From Diadema setosum (taxonomy: Eukaryota > Echinodermata > Echinoidea > Diadematoida > Diadematidae), in the NCBI GenBank assembly GCA_033980235.1, contig CM067079.1:27875562-27939561 (forward strand): a stretch of DNA of 64,000 nt, in the 5' to 3' direction. The translations under genes and the position numbers were made by a program. Shown here one piece after another: positions 34,086 through 45,564 of this stretch. A model generated the notes under the pieces. The model was not told the DNA's origin. It did not search any database and was given only the letters and a program-made list of their open reading frames with translations. The stretch's first letter is position 1. Every line of letters starts with the position of its first letter.

Positions 34086-37000
34086 ATTTGAAAGAAGATG
34101 GTCCATGTTTTGATTGGCGAGTGTGATTGCTTCCTTACTTTCAACCCTGTAAATGAAGAGACACCAAGATATCAAATGAAAGGAAAGAATTAGAATAAAT
34201 TATTATGACACATGTCTTGCCTTCTAGACTCTGGAAACACAGGTATGAAAAATAGTATCAGGCAATACACTACAAAAAGGATACCACAGTATGAAATTTT
34301 AAAGTCCACTTTCATATTAATTATATGCATGTGGCCTCTGACCAGCAGTTTTCTTTTGTTATCTTGAAATTCCAATACGGCCGAACAACACAGTGTACAA
34401 AGATATTACAGATAATAATTCTGGGACCCGACTTTCTACTTCATTGTAACAAAATTTCATTATAACCATGTTTCTTATGACTGGAATGCACTGTACAGGG
34501 TAGGGAAAAGCAAATGAGAAAATGGTTTAGTATCCTATGACTGCCTGAGAAATGATCCCCCCCACTCCAAAAAAAAAAGAAAAAGAAAAAGAGAGAAAAA
34601 TAAAAAAAGCACACACCCCTGAGCATGTACTTGGTCATCCATCTCAAAGTGGAGTCTGGCTAGCTTCTCCTGAAGATCGCGGACGTTGCTCATCTTCTCG
34701 TAGGAGCAATGCTCATCTGGAGACAGGGAGACAATAATAGATATGCAGTTAGCACTCAACAATCCCAGACTATCATTTTATACACAAGGCCTTGTACTCC
34801 TAAACGTCAATGTGTCAGAAAGTCGCGTTCCGCTTGTCAAGTTTTTAGTTACAGTGTACTCCTGTTATAATGAACACGGTTATAACGAAATTCCTGTTAA
34901 TACGAAGTAAAAATTCAGGCCACGACATTATTCACTCTATGTATTTCTATTGTTTATTTGTTCGGTTATAACCAAATTTCGATATAACGAAAGAAAATGG
35001 CCAGTCCCGAGGAATTCGTTATAAAGGGAGTGCACTGTATTGTGAAATTTAGTCTTCGTGAATTCTTGGGAAGTTTTGCCAGTTTGCCTTATAAATAGGG
35101 TGATTGTTGTGCAAAAGCTCACTCATCCAGAGATAACATACAATTTTCCACGCATGAATGAACAAGGTATTTCAGTGGCAGTTAACCCGTTGAGGACGGA
35201 GTGATTTCACTACAACACGCATTTCCCATACACACTTGCCCGAGTATACTCGGGACTCGTTCTCAACGGGTTAAGATACATGTACCTCTGTCACCTGGTA
35301 ACATGAAAATGTCTTCAACGTGGCACCCTATCAGAAGACACAGACAAAAAGACAATGATACACTGGTGTAGATAGACCGTATTTAGCACCGCCAGTGATA
35401 GCTTGAAAAACCCTGCACACTGGCACTAGTACTGGTCAGACAGTCCAGATGGGTAAAAATCACTGTCGAACAAGTGACATTTTCAGGAATTGACCTGTAA
35501 AAAATGGAAAAAAACTGGGTAGTTAGTAGTTTGACAGACATGTCAGACCAGCAGAAAAAAAAAAAATGGATTAGAGTGCAGCCCTGTTTGAAACAGGTAT
35601 CTTGATTTGTACATGAAGTTAAAATGGTACCCAGACCACTGTAATGAAACTGTATCTATGAAATTACAACTATAAAAGTGTTCAGGCTGGGGAATAAACA
35701 TTTTTAGAGCAGTTTCCCCAATGGTTTTCTTCATTCCAACACATACGTAGCCACTGCGGACAAAACATTCTTCAAAAACAGGAGGTCACTGACCAAAAGC
35801 CTGGAGCTTGCCGGAGTTGAACTCTTCCAAGAGGTTCAGCAAGCCATCTTGCATCTGCCTGATGTCATAGGCGTTGGTGATGAAGCTGTGCTCCTTGCAG
35901 CCCCCTTCCAGATTGCCATCAACTTGTGTCTTGTGCTTCAGCTTGTCCTGTAGTGTGGATTGTACAATGTATATTTACCAACATTTAATAATAACCGAGT
36001 TATTTGTTGAGGGCAAAAATTCTATCTATATATTCCACTGTGCTGCAAGAGCTCCTTGATGCCAATTTGCTGTCATGTACTAAATAATCTATCGAAAAAG
36101 TAAATAAAAAGAATAAATATCAAATCCATTAAATATATCAATTTACAATACCAATTTTCTCAACACCAAGAACAAATAAAGAAATGTTAATGGATGAATG
36201 GAATGGTTTATTGATCAAACTTCGCAGCCGAACGGCTGAATTATGTCTGATTTACATCGATAAAAATACAGTTAGACAAAATAACTTATATATACAAAAC
36301 ACAAACAAAATACAATCATTACGACAACAACAAAACAAATCATCAGTACATCAGTAGTGGAAATACATTCAGTGTATAAATTATATTGCAACAGAAACAG
36401 AGTTGAGTGAAGAAATGTCTGAAATGTCGTACAAATCGATATGCAGACTCCTTTGTTCCATACGCAATCAGGATGTGTAATAACAACCGCTGATTTTTGT
36501 ATAAAGTGAAGGGAGAGCTGTAGCTGGTTTGGTGTATGACGGCAGGGGGGGGGGAGGGGTATTTTTGAGCATTATCAAAAACACACAAGAATTTTATGGT
36601 TTGCAATTATTTGAATAGAATAACTTCTAAGTGAATTAAGATTAATGTGCAATAGATGTCTGATTGTGCACAACGGGCGTGTCTGGGATTCAGTGAAACG
36701 AAGCAGATTTTAGCTGTGTGTATGGGTGGGGGGGTGGTGTAAGGAATATGTGCAATATGTGTTATAATTTATGGATTATGACATTTGGAGTGGTCTGTGT
36801 AAAATAAGGTGTTTCTGAATTTGTGGTTATACAACTTTTTGCGGTAATTGATTTTTCCATAGTTTTCTGTGTATGTACACAAATCAGGGCTTGCCCTTAA
36901 CTTTTTTTTTTAGGTGGCCAGCCGGGCCACTTAACCATGATTTTGGGTGGCCAAATGCAATTTTAGGTGGCCCGGATGCTTTGTCAGTTTTTCATGTTGC

Positions 37001-40000
37001 AATCGAAGGGCGTGTATTATTGCATAATACGACAAAAATTAGTAGCTTACACTGCAGACATATGCTTTATTGTTATGGTTTAAAGATTGCTACATAACTT
37101 TTTTTAATCACTTGCCCGGTCGGGCAAGCAGATTTGCAAATTATTGCAAAACAATTTGCCCGAACAGGAATTTCATTTGCCCGAAAAAAAAAATCAGGAA
37201 ATATAAATTATGCAAAAAAATCATTTGCATGTCAAGGTTTTAATGAAAAAAAGAAAAAGAAAGTGAAGTTGATAAAGAGTTTATAAAAAGAAAGAAATAG
37301 GCTATTTGAGGCCAATTACTAGTATCAGGGCTTCATTTTTGAGGAGGGCTAGTACCGTGCTCCTCAGCACTCCTTATCCCCCCCCCCCATTAATCTGAAG
37401 TAGCCTACATAAAGCACCTGCGTAGGGCCTGAGACTCCGCCTGCACCTGGAGAAATAATCTAATTACTCACAGAGCCTCTTACTGAGACCAAGATTTTTT
37501 TTTTCTTTTTTACATATAATGGTACTTAAATATTCCAAAATGCTTCTAATTGGCAATTCCACTTCCCCTCTACCTGACCATGGAGCTACTAACAGAGTAG
37601 CTCCATGACCTGACTCCTTTCATCAGGTACTAGTGCTCATTTCACTCTGATCTTTCCCCACCCTGGCCTCGATCATACATGAAAAAAAAAGAAGAAAAAA
37701 AAAAACACACACATATATTGCAAGACGCAACAAAAACCTCTTCCCTACAGCTGTAACACATTCCCGATTTCCGTGTTTCTATCAGCTGAAACGACATAAA
37801 ACAACAGTAGGCATTGATTGAAACTCGACACCCATTCATGCCAGCCAGGCCAGGCTGCCATGTAACTTCAAAGCACATTCCGACAGCTGGTTGGCAAAAC
37901 CACATGGCAAAGGAATTTGCGCGCGCTTGTGAATTGCTGAATGGAGGGCCTGGAAGATTGGGTGATTAGTCTGTGAGCTATCAAAAGCAGACCTTTTGAA
38001 CAATTGCAAACGTCATGATACTATTTTGTCTTCCTTTTGGCCTCAAAGAAAAACATCAAAAAGACGAGTTGAGTATCACGAGTTTGCACATCGCCATGCA
38101 AAAACATTACTATACTCATGTCATGACAAGAAATGAATAAATATTCCAAGACAAAAACAAAGCAGCCTCGGGTACCTATAGATGGTGACAGCGAGATGCC
38201 ATGCATTCACCATGCACGTTGGGGAGCAACGTGTTGGAGTTGGCAGGGAGGGGTGATCCTGGAGTTTGTGAGAACTTCCCGAGTGACAATCTCAAAGCAA
38301 AGCTGAAGCTTCTTGTGGTCTCACGCCCAGCAAATCTGCATGCTAATTCTCAATTCGAAGGAAGTTTATCTCTGATCTGTTGAGTTGTTTTTGCTTAATC
38401 GTAGGAGCTTATCATGCCTGAAGTTCAAGTGGAAGGTTGCCAAAAATTTCATATTCACAAAGCTTCAGAATTTTCTGAAACATTGCCTACTATTATATTC
38501 ATTTGAAATGACAAATTTAGAGGGTACAAATCAATGTGGATGATGATCATCCACATATTTGCATCCTCAAAATTTGACATTTCAAATGCATTAAAAATGT
38601 TTCAGTAATTTATTTTAGGCTCTTGATGCAGCAGTAAAGACGTCAGAAATATCATATGAACTTGAATATTGTTAAAAATTAATTCTTTTTAAATTGTTAT
38701 TATGAAAAAATCTCTGCACAAAACAAATACAACTCTTTTATTGTCACTGGTAGTCAAATTTGTGTTTTCACGAAAAATTTGACACTCTACTAACACCTCA
38801 AAATCGCAGGAGAGTGATTTTAAGGAGCTTAAATGAAAGAAATAAAGAATCATTACGTTTGTAATCCTGGGTCTTCGCCCTGGGGCTTTGACTTGAGCTA
38901 TCTTTCATAATTGAACATTCTTTCCCTGTTCATCTCCGAGACCCCAGACAGTTTATGACCTCCAAGAATGCGCCAGTACGCGCGGTTTCTTCTGTTGATT
39001 GGTTTCTCTCTCTCCACCCCTCCCCATTCCCCAGTCTGGCACATTGGCATCGTGGGATTTTTCTTTTTTCTGGGTGAACTTGGTGTTCACTCTTTACTAC
39101 TCTATCTGAATATGCACGGTGCTATGCTCTACCACATGTGGATCACGCACCACTCGACTCACCTGCTAGCAGCTAGCTTACCGCGAGCAGAAAACGGCAG
39201 ACACATTGACAGTTTCTTCTGTTACCGCTACATTTTACTGCCGAAATACTGGCTTTATCACCACACATTACTCGGCGAGACACACACTGTGTATTGGAAT
39301 ATAAATGGACTTTCTTCTGTATGAATGTTGGTGCTGCATTGAGTAAGTGTTTGACAGTTTCTGAAATTGTGACATCGCTAGACAGTCGTTAGTTTTAGGC
39401 TTGCGTATGCGTGATTTCATGGATTTGTTGGAGGGAAAATATGGGAACAACGGCTACCCAGTCGGTGTGTCATGATTATTAATGGCCTCAAGATTTTTTA
39501 GTGGCCAACCGGGCCACAGAAGGGTCAATTTTTGGTGGCCCGGAGCGATTTTTAGTGGCCAATGGCACCCGGGCCACCGCTAAAGTCGAGCCCTGCAAAT
39601 ATATTTATTTTTCCACCTCTGCACGTTAAACACATGATGTTAGTCAATGTTGTGACGTATATTTGGTTCTCTGTATTTTTTGAGAATTCACTTGATGTCT
39701 TATATGTAATGTAATATTATTTGCTATTTATCTGTTGTCAATATGTGTTTATGAATGTGTGACAAAATCAAATTTCCATGCCATGTTTTTATACATAATT
39801 TGGACAATAAAGAAATGAAATGAAATGAAATGAAATGAAAAAAAAAAACGTTTTACATATATATGTATCTTATATCCTCCATCCTATATGAATCAAAAAA
39901 ATAAAAAGGTAAATAGTAAATGGATCTTAACAAGTAGATGACTTGAATGCAATTTGATGTCCATAAAAATAGTGCCAGTAATGATAGAATATCAAAGTGT

Positions 40001-41347
40001 TGACTCACACTGAGTAGTCTTGTTCAATAAGTGGTAATACTTTCATTTCAACTGTAATTTCATGTACTCAATTTCATAAACTCTGCCAATGGCTGTACAA
40101 CGTTGTCTACTGCATTGGCTGAAAATGATATTTTCTACATTTTTTTTTTTTTGAAATTTGCAAGACTGAAGAAAGTGCTTGCAGATTCCATTCAAAATAA
40201 TTCTGTTGACATGATGGTACTATATCAATCCAATTCAGCTTGTCATGAAGTATGCTTTCATTGGTCCTTTGTACTAACTGACTTACAAAGAGAAGCGAGG
40301 AGGTAATGACAACGACATTGCAGAATAAAGATACTGTGGTTTGAAGTAGATGAAAAGGAGGAGCAGTAGGGGGTAGAGGGAAAAGAAGATGAAGGAGAAA
40401 AGGACGAAGAAGAAGAAGGGGAGAAGAAGAGGGAGGAGGAGGAGGAGAAGAAGGAATGAGAGGAGAAGGGATAAAAATACTTTCAATCATATGACTCCTT
40501 GCCAGTTGAATAATTCTTTATTCTTCCTGTACCTGTGCCTTGTTCTTCCCCGCCCGGCCCTGAGCACTGCCTGGGGGCTGCTTGATATGCTTGGAGGGCA
40601 GGTGACCCACGGCATGACTGCTGCGTGCATACTGGTGGCCCATCCAGGCTACCCCACTGTGGCCACCGGCCCCACGGAAGTCCCTGCCCATCTGCATCTG
40701 GTAACCTTAACCAAACACAAACAAAAACATTTGACTATTGACTGAAGTTGCCAAACTAATAACATTAATTTTCCAAGTGTTGAAATGCAATGAGTTTTGT
40801 TATAAAGACTTGAAGTAACTTATCAACAGTGCAGCATGCTTCAACAACTAAATGTAGTGCAATTCACCATTAAAAACATCATTTAGATGAAACCATGTTA
40901 AAATTCCCAAAATCATGTACAATATGATGTATGTAAGGTTCAAATTTCTCCTGACTGTTGATAATTCTGCAGGTGTTAAACACAAATTGTCTAAGACTGT
41001 AAAAATGCATAAATACTGTGCCACTGGGATTGATAATGGGAAAGATCTGACTCAAAAATCTTAATCTTTAATGGTAGGTCATGAGATGTGCTGTTAAATT
41101 TTGGTGTACTACATTTGTACCCACCCACTGGTGATGATATCTGGCCCAAGCTGTGACCTCTGGTGTGCCTCTTGACCCCTGACCCTGAGGTCAAAGGTGA
41201 TGGCACTACGTGGGGAGTCACCAGGGAGGCTGGCCGGAGGATCTTGCCGGTCTCTGAGCTGGACTGGTGGATGAGTTTGGGGCTGCCATGCATCTGTGTG
41301 AGTCTGGAGGCAGCCATGCTGACAATGATTCTTCTCCTTTCACAATC
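34086..41347 (-). CDS. Coiled-coil domain protein 28 (CCDC28A/B) homologue, 3' end unresolved
   Basis: Exons on the minus strand: 41347-41125 (ATG at 41317), 40705-40533, 35947-35794, 34716-34631 and 34146-34086. The first four join in phase. The N-terminal 120 residues are basic and poor in structure. The family core follows: EHSFITNAYDIRQMQDGLL, LEEFNSGKLQAF, then CSYEKMSNVRDLQEKLARLH, matching CCDC28 proteins; the fifth exon has ANQNMDHLLSN, matching the NLDRLLSD segment. CCDC28B is known as a Bardet-Biedl modifier and mTORC2 partner; function here is inferred. The join of 34631 to 34146 does not keep phase and the family has about 10 more residues there, so a small exon is probably missing. 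The final helix after DHLLSN was not found. A choice between A and B is not possible. Confidence 0.82.
34390..34497 (-). mobile_element. Mariner-type MITE fragment
   Basis: Ends in GGAATGCACTGTA with internal TTTCATTATAACCATG; it is the same family as 34852-35037, reversed and shortened. Confidence 0.5.
34852..35037 (+). mobile_element. TA-flanked mariner-type MITE, 186 bp
   Basis: CAGTGTACTCCTGTTATAA at the left and TTATAAAGGGAGTGCACTG at the right are inverted, flanked by TA on both sides. This is the Tc1/mariner target signature. In a CCDC28 intron. Confidence 0.75.
35182..35274. mobile_element. 93-bp TTAA-bounded palindromic MITE
   Basis: TTAACCCGTTGAGGACG and CGTTCTCAACGGGTTAA are inverted ends including TTAA. 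Inside is the perfect 16-bp palindrome CCCGAGTATACTCGGG (35239-35254). TTAA followed by CCC is piggyBac-like. Confidence 0.7.
36190..36330 (-). mobile_element. Probable LINE 3' tail, reversed
   Basis: On the minus strand the sequence reads through CAGCCGTTCGGCTGCGAAG to TTGATCAATAAACCATTCC, which looks like a LINE end with a polyadenylation motif. No RT coding is left. Confidence 0.35.
36885..39595 (+). mobile_element. 2.7-kb CAGGGCT inverted-repeat element
   Basis: Left end CAGGGCTTGCCCTTAAC and right end GCTAAAGTCGAGCCCTG are imperfect inverted repeats; CAAAT flanks both sides (36880-36884 and 39596-39600). The ends carry the same TGGCC/GGGCCAC motifs as the 164-bp element at 22882. The 2.3-kb centre has no recognisable transposase; ORFs near 38968-39324 have no motif I know. 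It could be one long element or two relics with unrelated DNA between. Confidence 0.55.
39640..39845 (+). mobile_element. LINE-like 3' tail ending in (GAAAT)n
   Basis: TTTGGACAATAAAG followed by a GAAAT pentanucleotide run at about 39812-39842, a usual non-LTR terminus. No coding part. Confidence 0.45.
40352..40471 (+). repeat. Polypurine (GA-rich) tract, about 120 bp
   Basis: Almost only A and G on the plus strand, so the opposite strand is polypyrimidine. It lies just left of CCDC28 exon 2 on the minus strand, within the following intron, and would be copied as a pyrimidine-rich RNA. Confidence 0.85.
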
Positions 41348-41560
41348 CTGGCAATAAAGAGTAGACAGACGAAGGCACTGATGGCGTGTTTACACTAAGC
41401 ACGGTAAAGGCGACGGGTGGGTTTTTTGCTATGGTACGCCAAAAGGAACCATGTCTGGTTCTGTTAAAAAGGATCAGTAATTTGGTACACAATCACACAA
41501 AATGTTATTCTTATGCCAAAATCAAGAGCAACAAGGAAAAGTAGAAATTACGCGGTGCGT

Positions 41561-42966
41561 AAAATATGTCCCCGCCGGAAGTAGCATTTAGAAGCAAAAT
41601 GTACAATATCGGTAAAAAATCAAGGTCAAAGGTCAAAGAAGTCAAAGGTCAAAATTCTGTGTAGAAGTTTTGAAGCCCTCACCTAGTGCCATCACAAAAA
41701 GCAAACAGAATCGAAATCGGGTTTTGATAGAAATGGCGAAGGAGTAGCATTTTGTAGCCAATTTATAATATAGGTCAAAAATCAAAGAAGTCAAAGGCCA
41801 AAATTCTGTGTAGAAGTTTTGAAGCCCTCACCTCGTGCCATCACATAAAGAAAACGGAATCGAAATCGGGTTAGAAATGGCAAAGGAGGAGCATTTTGTA
41901 GCCAATGTACAATATAGGTCAAAAGTCGAGGTCAAAGGTCAAAGAAGTCCAGGGTCAAAATTCTGTGTAGAAGTTTTGAAGCTCTCACCTACAGACTGTA
42001 GTGCCATCACATAAAGCAAATGGAAATGAAATTGGGTTAGAAATGGCAAAGGAGTAGCATTTTGTAGCAAAATGTACAAGGCAGGTCAAAAATCAAGGTC
42101 AAAGGTCAAAGAAGTCAAAGGTCAAAATTCTGTGTAGAAGATTTGAAGCCCTCACCTAGTAACATCACATAAAGCACACGGAATCGAAATCGGGTTAGAA
42201 ATGGCGAAGGAGTGGCATTTTGTAGCAAAATGTACAATATAGGTCAAAAATCAAGGTCAAAGGTCAAAGAAGTCAAAGGTCAAAATTCTTTGTAGAAGTT
42301 TTGAAGCCCTCACCTAGTGCCATCACATAAAGCAAACGGAATCGAAATCGGGTTAGAAATGGCGAAGGAGTAGCATTTTGTAGCCAATGTACAATATAGG
42401 TCAAAAATCAAGGTCAAAGGTCAAAGAAGTCAAAGGTCAAAATTCTTTGTAGAAGTTTTGAAGCCCTCACCTAGTGCCATCACATAAAGCAAACGGAATC
42501 GAAATCGGGTTAGAAATGGCGAAGGAGTAGCATTTTGTAGCCAATGTACAATATAGGTCAAAAATCAAGGTCAAAGGTCAAAGAAGTCAAAGGTCAAAAT
42601 TCTGTGTAGAAGTTTTGAAGCCCTCACCTAGTGCCATCACATAAAGCAAACGGAATCGAAATCGGGTTAGAAATGGCAAAGGAGTAGCATTTTGAAGCAA
42701 AATGTACAATATAGGTCAAAGGTCAAGGTCAAAGGTCACAACTGAAATTCTGTGTAGAAGTTTCAAAGCTCCCATGTAGTGCTATCATATAAAGCAAACA
42801 GAATCAAAATTGGCTCATAAATGACAGAGAAGTAGCAAATTGAACATTTTGATCACACACGGACGCACAGACAGACAGACAGACAGACGGACACACGGAC
42901 ACACGGACACACACACGTACGGAGCCCGTTTCATAGTCCCCTGCTCGAACTTGTTCGGCGGGGACA
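41561..42966 (+). mobile_element. Pearl/HINE-like element, family 2
   Basis: Starts GTAGAAATTACGCGGTGCGT (mini-hairpin ACGC/GCGT), then TGTCCCCGCCGGAAG. Ends with the hairpin GTCCCCTGCTCGAAC / TTGTTCGGCGGGGAC. About eight tandem cores of about 158 bp carry TAGCATTTTGTAGC at about 41744, 42054, 42212, 42370 and 42528. An ACAG/ACGG tract lies at 42857-42920. Every core contains GGTCAAAGGTCA-type motifs. It lies just upstream of the first known CCDC28 exon. Confidence 0.75.
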
Positions 42967-43399
42967 ACAAAATATCAACTGTAGAAGTTTAATTTTGTGA
43001 CAAACGTTGGTGGAGTACAGTTAATTCTGAGTATACTGACAGAACCGGAACAGAAACAGAAACAGAAATTAGCGGGGAAGTGATATTGTAACAAAAACAG
43101 ACATGGCTCCTTTTGGCGCACCATAGCAAAAACCCTGTTCCGTGATTGATTACAAGAATTACATAGAGTAACTGCGTCAGTAAGCGGCCGTACAGCCGTT
43201 CGCGGCAGGTACAACATACACGGTAATATACCGCTAAACACAGCACTGCACTGTTACATGCACACTACACATATACTAACACACTAGCAATCAACAAAAA
43301 CCAACCGATAAAATGGGCACAATCTCTGACGAAAGTGAAATTTTCTCACCGAAATGACAACATATCGCATCCAAAATGAAATTTTCGGTACTTCTTAAC

Positions 43400-43840
43400 A
43401 TAACAGTTAAGAAACAATGGTCCAAGAAACTGGATTTTTTGTCGTTTTCTCGATGTTCATAGATTTTGAAAACACATCCTCACGTAAAATAGAACTTTCG
43501 CGAGCCGATGTGGGCCGCCATTTTTTTCGGAAAGTGGATGTTACCATCGAAAAAAACGGGAAAAACACGAGAAAGACATCAACAACACCGCCAGAATTGC
43601 GATCTTGTTTGCGGCCAATGCATGTGCGCACGCTATTTTCACGTGCTTTCGCAATGGGAATTGGCGCTTACGCAATGTTCGCGAGACATGTGAAGGCGTT
43701 TCAGCTAAAGATCGCGGAGCACGCGCGTACTGCATAGGGATTGTACATCGTGCCGCAAGCAGAAATACTACGTCGCATATCGCCCTTATCGGCGAAAATT
43801 GTGCCGGGTTTTGCCCTGGTAAATCATGAAAACTGCGTTG
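43400..43840 (-). promoter_or_regulatory. CpG-rich candidate promoter of the CCDC28 homologue
   Basis: CpG density rises sharply here, and GCCGCCATTTTT (43514-43525) on the plus strand is a YY1-type site reading AAAAATGGCGGC on the minus strand. YY1 sites near the start are common in housekeeping promoters. The first exon was not seen; a 5' UTR exon between here and 41348 is inferred. Confidence 0.35.
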
Positions 43841-45478
43841 GTCAATGGTTAATTTCTTTAACGAAAACAATTGCGTTAATGAATAATCTTGTCTATGATA
43901 TATGAAATAGTTGAAAATAATTTGCCTGATTTGTTTACAAGTTGGAAAAACCCTTAACAATGCTTAAACTGCCGCAAACGGGATATTTACTCTATATCAC
44001 CGAAATCAGACCTACCTCGACTTGGGCATAACAAACTATTTAAGGTAGATGTACACGCACGCCATGTCCTTTTCTCCATGGACAATCGGACAATCATAGA
44101 TTGGAACCATTTTACTGACCTCAACATCAACTACATTAAATTTTATCTGTAGATGGATTCAAACCATGGTTACAGGATTTAACATTAACAAAGTCTGAAT
44201 AGATCTAGACAATCGACCATTCTAAACATGCTAAACAAACCTCCCCCACTCCAGTTTAAACCCCTACAAGGAGTATTTTAGAGGATGTTTCTATCAAAAT
44301 ACCAAGAACATATGCTCAGTGCTCGAGCTCGTGTACTCATTAAACACACAAACAGACACATTAAATGTAAAGAAAGCGACTGGGCTGTGTATGGTCTGAT
44401 GGTTAGTAACCTTGTCGACCGCGACAGGAACATCATTAACAGACACACTCACTCAAACACACACTGACGCAGATCACCATATGTGGGACTACACGCTGGT
44501 TTCAGCAGTGTCACATCCCGGCACGGTTCTCACAAACGTTACAGGAATATGAAAAATGCATGTTCTTACCTCAATTCGTAGACTGTCTAGAGAGGAAACT
44601 GAATGTCAAACCCACTATATCACACAGGATTCATGTCCGATGTGGGCGGTTTGGGACCGACGAATGTTTGAGCAGCCAAAAACCAGCAATAACAACGGAG
44701 GGCGAGCTGGCTGGGGTGGTGGGGCTGGGGTGAGGGCGCAATGGGTAAGGGAGTGTCAGTGGTTGGGGGGGGGGGGGGTGGGGGGGGCGGGGCAGTGCCG
44801 ATATAATTCCTCTTAGAGAAATTTTCCCGTCGCTTCGTCGGGAATGCTATTCATCATAAAGTGAACTTGACCACTTCTCACATTATTCGAAAGATTAACA
44901 AAAAGGTAAATACAAATCACTTTTGAAACAAACAGAATGTAAACTTGTAACACACACACAAAGTACTGTAGAATTATAATAAAGTTGAAAGTTATTGTTA
45001 GGTGAAATATGTTTCTTGGATGGAAGATATTGTAGATGTACTTTATACTTGATCTTCAATGGCAGTACAAAGGGTAAAAGTGGTAGCTGGATATTTTTTC
45101 CTTTTGTGTGAATGACTTCATAAAGGTGCATATATACATGAACATATAGCAACTACATTGAAACTATCTGCTACGACCACCTGCCTATAACAACAGATTT
45201 GACTGTACAGTATGTGACAAGTTTAATTGAAAAAAAAAATAATTGGATATATCAATTTTTATCTACTTGAAATATTTGGAATTGAATCTTCTGAAGAATA
45301 AAGAGAATATTTGTGATAATTTGATCACATCTTCAAAAATACAGGTATGTAACATGTGTAATATCATTAAAAAGATTTTCTTTATTTCTTTATTTGATGA
45401 TGACCTTACTTAGAAAACTTTGAAAATTGTACTTACCGTTTTTTGCTTTCAAATTCTTGATATATACATGTGCACAGG

Positions 45479-45564
<86 letters not shown>

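Noticed and set aside
38968..39324. 118-codon ORF inside the 2.7-kb element as a transposase
   Set aside because: Hydrophobic composition and no DDE, BED or dimerisation motif.
40107..40490. ORFs on both strands over the purine tract
   Set aside because: Lys/Arg/Glu or Leu/Pro/Ser strings produced by GA-rich sequence.
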